Made by a program: the position numbers and the translations under genes | The notes under the pieces: generated by a model | Databases searched by the model: none | What the model was told of the DNA's origin: nothing | What the model saw: the letters and a program-made list of their open reading frames with translations, nothing else | DNA from: Isoetes taiwanensis | Taxonomy: Eukaryota; Streptophyta; Lycopodiopsida; Isoetales; Isoetaceae | Length of the DNA stretch: 64,000 nt | NCBI GenBank assembly: GCA_021234155.1 | Contig: JAJEKV010000035.1 | Span: 5,348,224 to 5,412,223 of the forward strand | Direction of reading: 5' to 3' | Part shown: positions 48,867 through 59,434 of the stretch, piece by piece | How the letters are laid out: every line of letters starts with the position of its first letter | Position numbering within the stretch: the first letter of the stretch is position 1

Positions 48867-49204
48867 ACCCCCTATTTATACGTACTTCCATATGCATATC
48901 CACCCCCATCCATTGCAAACCATTTGCTATAAAGATACGCCCTTCAATTGCAAATGTTATCATGGCAGCCTTCATCATCTCGTCTGTATGTTTCAGAACA
49001 TGTAAGATTTGAACCTGCATTTTCTCACCTTGTGCTCGAGTGCCCCTACAATGAGAAAGAAATGCTGATGCATTTTCTTGCCTTGTGTTTGAGTGCCCCT
49101 ATTATAAAAAGATGTTGATCCTTACAATTATAAGATCCCCACTGTGAAGTTCTATATATTTCCTTAATCATGTTATGCAATGGTAACTAGTGGGTTTTGA
49201 AGCT
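48867..49204. other. intergenic
   Basis: No gene recognised. Short tandem phrases CTTGTG(C/T)TCGAGTGCCCCTA and CTTGTGTTTGAGTGCCCCTA occur at 49031 and 49082. Confidence 0.4.
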
Positions 49205-49350
49205 GGATAGGAAGGAAGGAAGGAATGTATTTTTATCGTCCACGGAGACCAATCGGTCTATGGGACCCAATACAAAAGCGCAGCAAGCGGATTACTACCC
49301 GGATTAAAAAACCCCCGCCCCGAAGGGTTTTCGAGGGAAAAACCGTGGCA
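49205..49350 (-). mobile_element. LINE 3'-end fragment (copy 4)
   Basis: The minus strand ends with the family 3' sequence (CGATTGGTCTCCGTGGACGA) and the GC-rich CCCTCGAAAACCCTTCGGGG hairpin region, but its tail is (TTCC)n (plus-strand GGAAGGAAGGAAGGAA at 49209-49224) and not (TTCTA)n. It is strongly 5'-truncated, about 145 bp. Confidence 0.85.
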
Positions 49351-50169
49351 ACAATCAGCCTGCTGACAAACTACACACTACCATGGGCATGGCCACAAGG
49401 CAAACATTTGTTTTCTCCAACTCAATGCAAAAGAGGTTCTCTATTAAGTCAAAAGAACCTCAGTATACAAAAATTGAACTAACTATGTGAAATCTTAGAA
49501 TTCCAGAATATTCAAAATCAATCGAAAAAACCCTAATTAAATACACAAATAATCTTTATTAGAGTATGTCATGTCAAATGCCCAAGCAATGTTTGACTAG
49601 TTCTTTCCAAAATTCTTTTATAGCAGGGAGTGGCAAAGTAAAAGCAACGACTAGAATGAAGAACCCCACCATTTTTTTTTTCGCGCTCATCCACATCTTC
49701 TAAACTTGTGAGTTTTTAATTTTCTATGCTTTGCAGTAGCTCTGATTCTTTCCATTCCCCATTGTCATAGCTTCTTCCACCTACAATTCTATCAAGCCTG
49801 GGGGCCTCTCGCAAGTTGTTTTGTCTTCCCCTAAGATTTTTCTTTCCCCCCCTTTTTGTTTTTTTTTTTAGCGCAACAGTCCAACCCTGGAAGTCACCTT
49901 ATCTGAAAGTCTAGGCTATCAACATATCTATAAAAATGAGTTGGACTTACATCGGATTTTGATCTATACCAATAAGCTGTCTAGAAAAATAGCAAAAACA
50001 TTTGCGTAGAACGTCACAACGACAATGCTTCTTCGACTTTCTCGTCCTTTCTGTAGCAATTTCTGCAAGATTATATGGATCGCCTTCTATGGAGGCTAGA
50101 CATCCTTTCTTTTTTCTACTTATTTTCTTCAATCTGTAGCTCAAATCCGACAAGTCTGCCTCCATAGCC
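49351..50169. other. intergenic
   Basis: No gene recognised. A minus-strand frame at 50210-49947, rich in Lys, Arg and Cys, has no family that I can name. Confidence 0.4.
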
Positions 50170-50424
50170 ATGGCACAGAGCACTTTATTCTTTTTATTGC
50201 TTTTCTTCACCCTTGTTTTCTTTTTTTCAGCTTCCTCTCGCTTGCTTCACGCCCTCCAGATCTGCCCAGCGTTTGCCCATATCCGAGAACGGTATGTTCG
50301 ATTACTAGTGCCTGGCCAACCGTTGCATGAGTTATTGAATACGGCGTCAATGGGTTTGTTGGGGTCATACCTCCAGGACGTTATGGATGCACGAACTCAG
50401 TTGTGTCTTCAGGGACGGTATTGA
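50170..50424 (+). CDS. open frame: signal-peptide-like start fused to LINE ORF2 tail
   Basis: The ATG at 50170 sits in a strong context (AGCCATGG) and opens MAQSTLFFLLLFFTLVFFFS, a textbook hydrophobic signal sequence. At about 50240 the frame runs without a stop into the C-terminal end of LINE ORF2 (FAHIRERYVRLLVPGQPLHE, then LLNTASMGLLGSYLQDV). The host frame probably continued beyond 50585 before the insertion. I do not recognise the host gene. Expression is unproven. Confidence 0.3.
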   Translation: MAQSTLFFLLLFFTLVFFFSASSRLLHALQICPAFAHIRERYVRLLVPGQPLHELLNTASMGLLGSYLQDVMDARTQLCLQGRY

Positions 50425-50583
50425 ACTGTCCTATACAATTGTACAGCGTGCCAGCATACTTATTACTGCTAAGGTTTTTCCCTCGAAAACCCTTCGGGGC
50501 GGGGGTTTTTTAATCCTGTCAGTAATACGCTTGTTGCGCCAATTGGTCTCCGTGGATGCTAAAAAATCTATTCTATTCTATTC
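50236..50583 (+). mobile_element. LINE copy 3, 5'-truncated
   Basis: Carries the last roughly 180 bp of ORF2 (ERYVRLLVPGQPLHELLNTA), the CCCTCGAAAACCCTTCGGGG hairpin region, the shared 3' end AATTGGTCTCCGTGGATGCT and a (TTCTA)n tail. The T-rich runs on both sides (TTCTTTTTTT before, TTCTTTTTTC after) may be the target duplication. Confidence 0.85.
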
Positions 50584-50584
50584 T

Positions 50585-51818
50585 TTTTTCTTCTCCTGGG
50601 CATCGGGTCCGAATAGGGCTTTTCCAAATTTTGTTTTGAGTTTTAACAGCAGATTACTCAGTTTGGATCAATTCGTAGATCAATCCATCCATTCGATCAA
50701 TATATTTTCTGATTGTTTTGCGCCCCGAGCAAGATCCGACTCATTAAGTTTACATTGTTCGTCAATTTGTCCAAGACTGAGCAATGGGAGTATTTTGATC
50801 AGAATTCATCTCTTGCTTCAACAAATTGAATATTGTGGTGCTAAAAAGAGCAGAGACATAGAATTATATGATGTTTTGTAAATTTGCTTTATCTTGTCAT
50901 GCTACAGATTCATAACAGCACTGACATAGAGGTATAGTCTAATCTAGAAAGTACTAATCAAATATCTTATGTAGAATGTGTATAGACTTCCTGCCAAAAT
51001 CCTGAAGAGCTCTTTTAAGGCCCTTCCTGGTGTATAGATAGGGAGGTCTGGGTACTAGAAGATTTCTTTATAGCCCTTAATAATGTTGGTGGTAGCATCC
51101 ATGCATCCTTCCGAATTAGTATCAGAATCAAGATGCCATTCCTACGTACTGGCCTTTCTTAATGAAGCCTTTGCTTGGTCTTGTGTGCTTGGGATCATAA
51201 ACCAAGTGTTATTTACTCATCCTTAATTTTGCTTTAGGATTCTAAATTCCTAACTTCGTGCATTGCTATCTATACCCTTTGCTAGCATGTATTTTACTTG
51301 TTCTCCAACAGTATTTTACCATGTTTTGTGCAGGTTCTTCTTTGTAAAAGTGCACAAAGATAAAACAGTTGAAAAGGTAGAAACATCCTTTCATTGATGC
51401 GAGAAATATCAAGCTATTTCTACCCTGTCAAACTGCCTAATTGCATCCATCCTACTTCGACTGCAGATAACAAAATTCCTTTTGCCGTCTAGTATTTCTC
51501 TTTAAGCCTAGGGGCAGATGTAATAACTGTATACCATCATTTTCTTCTAAGGGGAAATGTATAACCTATTATTTCCTTGCTACAACCCTTGGCTAAATCG
51601 GATCATACAAAGTGTCTAGAGGGCAACAACCATTGTATTCCGTGAGTTCATTTGCACAAGCTGAGTAGATCCATCTTGAGAATAAGATAATCATAATCCC
51701 ATATCTTAAAGTTTCTTTCTTCTTTCAAAAACTATTAAGATGCTACTATATGTATGATGACAACCATATCATTTATACCAAGATGACATGCATGAAGCCT
51801 CACAGGTGTTCAATCAAC
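50585..51818. other. intergenic
   Basis: No gene recognised between the LINE fragment and the chromovirus 5' LTR. Confidence 0.45.
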
Positions 51819-52331
51819 TGTGACAACCATACGGATATTCGTATCATATGAACATTATACTCGTATGTACAAAAGATGGTCGTCACACGGATGCAAAAAG
51901 GTAGTTGCACAAGACAGGGTTTGAACTCGCAACCTTTCAGTTGCAAGTCTTGCCAAGTGCGCTACCAATATTTATTGAAGACATTCCTTCACGTCCTCCT
52001 CATATGTGAGACTATCTCCAGGAGGTTCTAGAATATTCTAGAACCTAAATGCATGTGCGACACTTGGCGCGATCTCATCCATTAGAGTGGCGCGATCCTG
52101 ACTGTTGGCCTAGATATATAAGGAGGCACCTCCTTCTTGTTGAACCATTCCAGTTCAATGCCAGTCTTGAGCCTTCTAGGCATCGGTCTCGTGTTCCTGC
52201 TTGCCTTCGGGCCATTGTACTCTTGAGTCCTATTCATATATCAGATTCTTTGCCGATCTTGGCGTATTTCTTCCGTATTTCTTACGTATTTATTCCGCGT
52301 ATTTTCCTTGTTCTCGCGTAGGTTCATGACA
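51819..52331 (+). repeat. chromovirus 5' LTR
   Basis: Starts TG and ends CA. Contains TTGGCCTAGATATATAAGGA (TATA-like) at about 52105. Near the start is an antisense tRNA-like phrase (minus strand TTGGTAGCGCACTTGGCAAG, then GAGTTCAAACC). It is nearly collinear with the 3' LTR; differences are mostly transitions, plus a roughly 20-bp indel after GCTTGCC. Confidence 0.93.
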
Positions 52332-52333
52332 AT

Positions 52334-53277
52334 TTGAACCGGAATCCCTTACCAGTTCTTGCCTGCTCTGATCCTAAGAATTTCTTTATCCATATTGGGC
52401 GATTCTCGTCTCTATGGAGGAGGTTTCATTCTTATTATAGCAGGTCCAGCAACTTGTTCAAGTATGCCAGCAGTTGCAGTTGGATAATAAGGAGTTCCAG
52501 GAGCTCCGGGAGGAGGTCATCGAAACCTAAGATCAGCCTGCCAGAAAAATTTGATGGCACTAGATCCAAGCTCCGAGGTTTTTTGAACCAGATTCGTCTT
52601 GTTATTCAGCTCCACTCTCACAGGTATCCTACAGATCGAGAACAGGTCGGACTAGTTGGCTCTCTTCTTTCTGGGTCAGCCTTGAGTTGGTTTGCCTCCC
52701 TGCTGAAGAAAGGGACTCCCGAGTTGTGAAATTTTGCTTTATTCACTGCAGAGCTCGAGGCATGCTTTGGAGACACCGATCGTCAGCGCACAGCAGTCAC
52801 AAAACTTTGCAATCTAAGGCAAGGCTCTCGTCCAGCTTCAGTATATGCATCGGAATTTCGTCAAATTGCGGTAGATACTGCTTGGAATGATGTTGCACTT
52901 CGAGATTGTTTCCGAAGGGGGTTACGTGAGGATGTCAAAGATATGCTGTTGTCTATGGGTGACCCTCAGACTTTGGAAGAAGCCATCGAATTTGCGGTTC
53001 GATGTGATAATCGGCTCTTCGAACGCAGGCCGGAGAGACGTAGTCAAGTCTTCCCAATCACACAAGCGCATGTAGCTACGCCTTCCTCGGTTTCATCTGC
53101 AGAATCCAACAGGTCCAGACTTGAGCCTATACAGATTGATCGGGCAGTTCAAGGACCTTTATCTGCCACCGAGAAGCAGCATCGGAGAGAGGCTAATCTT
53201 TACCTCTACTGTAGAGGAACTGGTCATATTGCTCGTGGATGCCCTGTGAAGCGCCCAAATCAGTCGAAAAATCGTTC
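52334..53277 (+). pseudogene. chromovirus gag
   Basis: The capsid-like retrotrans_gag region starts PKISLPEKFDGTRSKLRGFL and continues WFASLLKKGTPEL. An in-frame TGA follows, then, in shifted frames, NDVALRDCFRRGLREDVKDM. A zinc-knuckle remnant reads LYLYCRGTGHIARGCP; the first Cys of the CCHC box is replaced by Tyr. The frame is cut after NRS by the CACTA-type element at 53278. The exact start codon is unclear. Confidence 0.85.
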
Positions 53278-53332
53278 CACTCTAAGAGAATGACTACTAA
53301 ACGTCAACAAGATAGTCAGAGGGGCCAAAACA

Positions 53333-53685
53333 ATTTGTCAAATGTATATTTGACAATTGCATTGACGGTTGATCTGACCAACAAATTGACGTTTGGTTTT
53401 GACGAAAAATATGACTAATAAACTGACGAATAATCATCTGACGAATTACCTAACGTTTACTTTGACTTGTAGCTTGACTAATGTGTTGTCTATTAATGTG
53501 ACTAATAAGGTGATGAATAGTCTGACGAATCGTTTCTGACGATTATGCTGACTAAACGGCTGACTAAAAAATTGACTAGCTGTATGACCATTTATCTGAC
53601 TAAACATCTGACTAATCACCTCTCGCACATGTTGACGCGTAGGCTGACTAATTGTACTATTATGGTAACTAAATGGAAGGAATTG
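53333..53685 (+). repeat. left subterminal array of 12-bp TGAC repeats
   Basis: TGAC(T/G)AAT-type words recur about every 12 bp, roughly two dozen times, with 4-5 variable bases between them. Occasional units are 11, 13 or 14 bp. Probable transposase-binding repeats. Confidence 0.85.
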
Positions 53686-54039
53686 TTATGCCGACGTGGC
53701 ACTTTCTTTTAGGTTTCCTACTTCTTTCTCCTTGACGCCTGAGGTGCCGGTTCTTTTTGCCGCCTGAGGCGCCAGTTCTTCGTCCTCCATTATTTTTTAG
53801 ATCATACCTAGATAATTCCTTAAATTTCTTAAAGATTCTGAGCATTCTACTACACCTGAAATGTTTTTGCGGTGCATGTTCTTGTTCTGACATTTTTCTT
53901 ATTGTTCAAAAGCTAAGGGTTTTCAGAAGCTTTAGGGTATGCTTTTAATATTCTTGTTTCTCTTATGATTTTCGACTCCTTTCTAGATTTTCGTTTGCAG
54001 AGATTCTGCAGATGATAGATTTTGTAGATACGATAGATA

Positions 54040-54395
54040 ATACGCGTATTTTTGATAATCCATACGTACCGTACCGTACTATATGCGTGCACGTATTTTT
54101 TAAAAAATACGCTTAATGCTTTTTTCAAAAAAACAGACACAGTTTTCTCAAAACAGACTCAATTTGCACCCACTAGGATTCGAATCTGGGCCTCCCAGAT
54201 AGCAAACAAACATGCTAACCGACTTTCCAACAGTCTGTTTGTGTTTGTATTGCATAATTTGTTATATTTAAGTTTTTTCTCAATTTTTTTAAAAAACGTA
54301 TTTTAAGCACTTTAAGTACGTACTGTATAAAATACGTATTTTTTCAAAAAATACGTCCGAAACGTACGGAACGGTATGCGTACGGGACAACATTG
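54040..54395. mobile_element. MITE-like insert inside the CACTA element
   Basis: Near the ends are imperfect inverted repeats (CCATACGTACCGTACCGTAC and, on the other strand, CCGTACGCATACCGTTCCGT), with ATACGTATTTTT words further in. A 9-bp direct repeat CGATAGATA flanks it (54031-54039 and 54396-54404), the size expected for Mutator-like elements. The centre holds a minus-strand tRNA-like phrase with B-box GATTCGAATCC (about 54167-54177). Confidence 0.6.
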
Positions 54396-55229
54396 CGATA
54401 GATACAATGGCTTTATTTAGAGGCTTAATGATGTTACTGCAGAGATGTTCCATTTCTTGAAATGTTTAACTCTTCCTTATTTCTACAGAAAAAAGTCTAG
54501 GTTCAAGCAAAGAAAAGACTAGGTTCAAGCAAATGCTGGCATTATGCTCTCTTAAGGACTGGTTAATCTTATTATCATGTCTAGTTAGTCCTTGTCTTGC
54601 ATTCTAAGTGATATTTAACAACAGCCATACAACATTATAAATTCAAGATCAAGGTATTTTTCATGTATTGTGCTTTTTTGCTCCTTTGCTTTCCATAATT
54701 GATTCCTCTCAATTTTTACCAGAAGAATGAGTTAGCAAGTATCATCACACGGATCAGAATTTAAAGACTTGTTATCCAAGGTAAGGTACTATTTTAGCAC
54801 GAATTTTAGGCGAGATTAAGCTTGTTGTAGCTTATTTGAATTTTGCATTGCGAAGTAGTTTAATGTATAATTTTTGCAGTCCCATTTTCATATTGCATGT
54901 TCATGATGTTCTCTGTATGTTTTTTAATTCAGGTCGTCCAATGGTTATGTATGTTTATTTCGTTGCTTTTTTCATGACGAGGTAACTTCACTTTCTCTTC
55001 TCTCCATATATGATGTTATGTGTGGTATAAAATCAGTTTACAGACATTTTAATGTTTATAGATGTGATGGTAATATTCGCATTTTTGCTATGATTTTTAC
55101 TGTTATTATGATTGCAAATGTAGATCTGCAAGCAAATTTTCTTTTTTTATGCTAGAATGATGTACTGATAAGATTTTTCAATCAATTGTGTTGTTTAATT
55201 TGTACACTTTATTAAGTTTAGAGTCTTAT

Positions 55230-55262
55230 TACAAGCTGGAATATCAGGGTTCAAATCCCTGT
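55230..55262 (+). other. T-arm-like hairpin in the CACTA element
   Basis: CAGGG-TTCAAAT-CCCTG is a perfect T-arm with a B-box. No complete tRNA can be folded around it. Confidence 0.5.
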
Positions 55263-55299
55263 TTGGTATATAAACATCACAATACGTGTAGACCAGCAA

Positions 55300-55600
55300 A
55301 TACGATGACCAATATTCTAACTATTGCACTGACTAATAAATGCCAAATTAACTGACTAATTAGATGATGAATTATATGACGATTCAGCTGACTAAATTAT
55401 CTGACTAAGAAACTGACTATTTTACAGACTACTTATCTGACTACTCTGCTGACTAATCATCTGACTATGTCTGACTAATTATCTGACGATTAAATCGTCA
55501 GATAAAACTCGTCAGTACAATCGTCAAGAATAAGGGCATGGGCAGTTGTCTATTTTATAAAAGCTCTCTGACGATTATTCTGACGTTTAGCCATCATACT
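55300..55600 (+). repeat. right subterminal array of 12-bp TGAC repeats
   Basis: CTGACTAAT/CTGACGAT words recur at about 12-bp spacing. Near the outer edge they also appear in inverted form (ATCGTCAG, CTCGTCAG). This matches the left array at 53333-53685. Confidence 0.85.
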
Positions 55601-55612
55601 CTTATAGTGTTC

Positions 55613-56045
55613 GAGCCCCGTCCGAATAGTAGGAGTCTCTCGACGGTTGCCTGACATTCCTTCAACTCCTCCCACATGTGACGAAGGTTTTATTCCCTCG
55701 GACAAGGTCAGTAAAGAATTTTTTATCTCTATTTCATTAGAGTCGGAGGATGGGAGAATAGAGACGATGGCGCAACTTGATTGTGGTGCGAATGCCTGCT
55801 TCATGGATAGTATCTTCGCTACTAAGCACGCCATTCCTAGAAGCAGGGTCGAGCATCCTAGCTCTGTTAATGTGATTGATGGGCGTGAGATCTCTTCAGG
55901 CGCAGTCACAGAATGTACTGCACCTCTTCACGTTTTGTTCGAGGGAGCTTCTTGTAGCATTTCCTTCAATCTCATTGCTAGCCCACATGCGCCAGTAGTC
56001 TTGGGTCTGCCCTGGCTCGAGCTACATAACCCACAAATTGATTGA
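55613..56045 (+). pseudogene. chromovirus protease region
   Basis: Encodes a retroviral-type aspartic protease: AQLDCGANACFMD (D-C-G in place of the usual D-S/T-G), then VLGLPWLELHNP at the end of the domain. A TGA follows PQID where Trp would be expected. It joins gag in frame once the CACTA element is removed. Confidence 0.85.
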
Positions 56046-56195
56046 CATACTAGATCCTTTCGGTTTGCTGGTTCGAGCTCTAGTTCCAATTCATCTGTAG
56101 TTCAGGCCTCTGCACCAATATCTACTTCAGTCCATACAGTATCGTGGGCTCCTAATTCTGTCCTTGCTATTCTTGTTTCTGCTCCATGTCCCAAT

Positions 56196-57430
56196 TTGGC
56201 TCTTGTCTCTGCTCCAGGTCATGTCTCAGATTCTGACCATATTCTAGATGATGTCCCAGCTCTAGTTCTTATTCCAGTTCCTGTTCCAATTCCTATCCCA
56301 GTTGCTCCTACTTCTGCTTCTGTTCCTGCTCTCGCTCCTGTTCTTGATCCTGCTTCTGTAGAGGCTTCTTCGCGCCCTCAGCTCCGTATCTCGAAGATCT
56401 CTCTTCACAAGTTTAGTAGATCTGGTAGGCAAGATCCCAGATCAGCATTTGCAATCCAAGTCCATCCTTCGACTAGCTCTGCTTCAGAAACATCTGCTCC
56501 TGTCCTTCCTGATAAGTACAAGTTTGGCGATGTTTTTGATAAGGTCAAAGCCAGCAAGCTTTTGGAGCATCGTCCTTATGATTGCCCCATTGATCTTCAG
56601 CCAGGGACGACCCCGCCATTTGGCTCTATCTATGGCCTGTCACCAACAGAATTGGAGACTTTACGGACCTATATCGAGGAGAATCTTGCAAATGGGTTTA
56701 TTCGACATTCTCAATCACCCGCAGGAGCTGCCATCTTCTTTGTTTCCAAGAAGGATGGTTCTTTGCGGCTGGCTGTGGATTATCGCGGCCTCAACAAGAT
56801 CACTGTGCGTAATCGATATTCTCTCCCTCTGATTCCAGAGTTACTTAGCGGCTACAAGGTGCACGATACTTCACGAAAATTGATCTTCGAGGTGCCTATA
56901 ATGTTATCCGCATCAGGGAAGGTGATGAGTGGAAGATAGCCTTTCGAACTCGGTATGGTCATTTTGAGTATACCGTCATGCCTTTCGGCCTTACCAATGC
57001 TCGAGCGGTCTTTCAGCACATGGCTAACGATGTTTTTCGGGAGTTTTTGGATCTTTTTGTTATCGTCTATCGAGATGATATTCTGGTTTATTCGAAGACT
57101 TTGGAGGAGCATGGAGAACATGTCTGGAAGGTCCTTCAGAAGCTACGGGAACATGGACTTTATGCCAAGCTGGAGAAGTGTCAGTTCGAATAGGACAATG
57201 TCGAGTTTCTGGGCTATCGCATCACGTCTGAGGGTGTTACCATAGATCTAGAGAAGGTCAACACAGTTCTTGATTGGGAAACACCTTCCTCGGTTAAAGA
57301 TGTACAGTGCTTCTTGGGGTTTTCCAATTTTTATCGCCGCTTCATCAAGGACTATTCGGAAATCGTTTTGCCTTTGACACGTCTCACCAGGAAGGATGTT
57401 CTTTTTAAGTGGACAATTGAAGCAGAATAA
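56196..57430 (+). pseudogene. chromovirus reverse transcriptase
   Basis: A proline/valine/serine-rich linker (56196-56390, degenerate GTTCC/GCTCC repeats) precedes the [22 protein letters not shown], then [20 protein letters not shown]. After a frameshift near 56870 it resumes [20 protein letters not shown] with the catalytic box read as VYRDDILVY (usually Y-L/V-D-D). A TAG interrupts FE-DN at 57192 and a TAA interrupts EAE-AF near 57428. Inactive. Confidence 0.9.
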
Positions 57431-57990
57431 GCATTCATCACTCTGAAGCATGCTTTTACAGCAGCACCTGTTCTTGCACACCGGATCCTGCGCATCCCTA
57501 TATTCTCGAAGCTGATGCATCAGATTTTGCTCTTGGCAGCATCTTGTCACAAGAGGGGGATGATCATGAGCTGCACCCAATCGCCTATCATTCCCAAAAG
57601 TTCCAAGCTGCAGAAATCAACTATCCTATTTACGATAAGGAACTTTTGGCGATTGTTGACTCTTTTCAGGAGTGGCGACGATTTCTTGAGGGTTCTCCTC
57701 ATAAGGTGACTGTGTATACGGACCATCGCAATCTGGAGTATTTTCAGTCTGCTCGAGTTCTTAATCGTCGTCAGGCTCGGTGGCATACGCAGGTGTTATC
57801 CCGCTTTGATTTCATCATCAAGTTCCAGCCTGGCACGCTTCAAGGGAAACCAGATACTCTTTCTCGCAGATCTTATTTCGAACCTAAGGCGGGGGAGCCA
57901 GCATTTGATCAGCAATCACAGGTTATTCTAGGACCTGATCATTCACATCTCATGACCATCACTTTGTTCGAGACGCCTCATGATACATGA
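57431..57990 (+). pseudogene. chromovirus RNase H
   Basis: After a frame change the RNase H domain reads GDDHELHPIAYHSQKFQAAE, then YDKELLAIVDSFQEWRRFLE and VTVYTDHRNLEYFQ, with the connection domain LSRFDFIIKFQPG. A TGA near 58009 separates it from integrase. Confidence 0.88.
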
Positions 57991-58032
57991 TCCTTGTTGG
58001 AGTCTGTCTGAGCATCTCTTCCTTCTGATCCA

Positions 58033-59434
58033 TTGGCGCAGAACATAATATCGCAGCTTGGCTCAGCATCATCTTCCCGACAAATGAGGTTGGACTATGA
58101 TCATTTTGAGGTTCGAGATGGACTTCTGTTTCATGATGGATTTCTGTATATTTCCGATGGTGCCCCTCGACTTCAAGTTCTGCAGCCCTGTGATGATTCT
58201 ACTCTCGCCGGCCATTTTGGCATTGCCAAGGCTCTGGAACTTATTGCTCAAGATTATTGGTGGCCAGGTCTCCGCCGCACTGTTGAAACTTTTGTACGCT
58301 TATGTGATATTTGCTGTCATGCAAAAGCTCCCAAGCACCGCCCACATGGCCTGCTTCAGCCTTTACCAGTTCCAGCCGGTCTTTGGAAGAGTATTTCGGT
58401 GAATTTTATTGTCGAGCTTCCATCCTCCCAGGGCCATGACGCCATCCTTGTTGTTATTGACCGTTTTTCCAAGATGGTACATTTCATTCCTTGCAGCACT
58501 TCCATCTGCAGTAAAGCCACAGCGGTTCTCTTGCTTCGAGAGGTGCTTCGACTCCATGCTTACCAGATAATATTGTCAGTGACCGCGGCCCTCAGTTTGC
58601 TGCCAGCTTTTTGGAAGCATCTATTGCAACTCTTGTATGTGGAATGTTCGCTCTCTTCAGGACATCACCCAGAGACCAATGGGCAGGTGGAGCACACTAA
58701 TCAAACACTTGAGCAGTATTTGCGATGCTTCATCAATTATCAGCAGGATGACTGGGTTGATTGGCTACCGCTGGCAGAATTTGCTTACAATAATTCTGTC
58801 CATGCCTCCACAGGCCATACTCCGTTCTTTATTAATTTCGGCATGCATCCCCGGTGGTCTTTCACTGCTCTTGGATATGACTTAGTCAATCCCAGTGCCA
58901 AGGACAGGCTCGAGAAGCTTCGCATGCTCTAGGATGATCTTCAACACCATCTCCTCCAGGCCCAAGCACGTTATCGTTAATTTGCCGACAGCTCGCCCTC
59001 GTAACAAGCTCGACTACCGGCGCTTAGGTCCCTATTGGATCATTGAACGAGTTGGTGATGCTACTTTCTGTCTTGAGCTTTCGCAATCAGTTCGGCTTCA
59101 CCCAGTGTTCCATGTGTCTTTGTTGGAACCCTATATGGCGAATCCATTTCCAGGTCGAGTACCTCCACCTCCACCACCAGTCGAGATTGATGATCATGAG
59201 GAGTTCGAGGTTCGAGAGATTCTGGACTCCAAGTTTCTTCGTCGACGATTATATTACTTTGTCGATTGGGAAGGTTACTCGCCAAGTGATAGAACCTGGG
59301 AGCCTACAGAGAATCTGACTAATGCGCCTGACAAAATTGCGGAGTTTCACCAACGTTACCCGAACAAGCCAAGTTTGAGTACTCTGGCCCCAGCTCCGAG
59401 GACTCATCGCCATCGTAGGAGGGGGATGGTGTGA
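58033..59434 (+). pseudogene. chromovirus integrase with chromodomain
   Basis: The zinc-binding region is GHFGIAKALELIAQDYWWPG, then CDICCHAKAP. The catalytic core begins SVNFIVELPSS, where the first catalytic Asp (usually S-x-D-F) is Asn. A frameshift disturbs the second Asp region near 58570. NGQVEHTNQTLEQYLRCF carries the last part of the core. A TAG occurs after RML near 58930. The C-terminus has a chromodomain: EFEVREILDSKFLRRRLYYF, then VDWEGYSPSDRTWEPTENL. Chromodomains of this group guide integration to histone-marked heterochromatin. Confidence 0.9.
59417..59429 (+). other. polypurine tract
   Basis: AGGAGGGGGATGG directly precedes the 3' LTR and would prime plus-strand DNA synthesis. 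Confidence 0.8.

Larger units (their letters stand above)
53278..55609. mobile_element. CACTA-type DNA transposon, non-autonomous, inserted in gag-pol
   Basis: The left end CACTCTAAGAGAATGACTAC, then TAAACGTCA, is the inverted partner of the right end CACTATAAGAGTATGATGGC, then TAAACGTCA. The right end has the canonical CACTA; the left has CACTC. A 3-bp duplication TTC flanks it (53275-53277 and 55610-55612), as expected for CACTA/En-Spm. Both subterminal regions carry arrays of 12-bp CTGACTAAT-like repeats, another CACTA hallmark. No transposase is present. Removing the element plus one TTC joins gag and protease in one frame. Confidence 0.9.

Noticed and set aside
53333-53685. CRISPR-like array of short repeats
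   Set aside because: The repeats are 12 bp with 4-5 variable bases and no spacers of CRISPR size. They sit at the ends of a CACTA element in a plant genome.
56449-56832. 127-codon frame overlapping the chromovirus RT
   Set aside because: It is an out-of-frame shadow of the reverse transcriptase.
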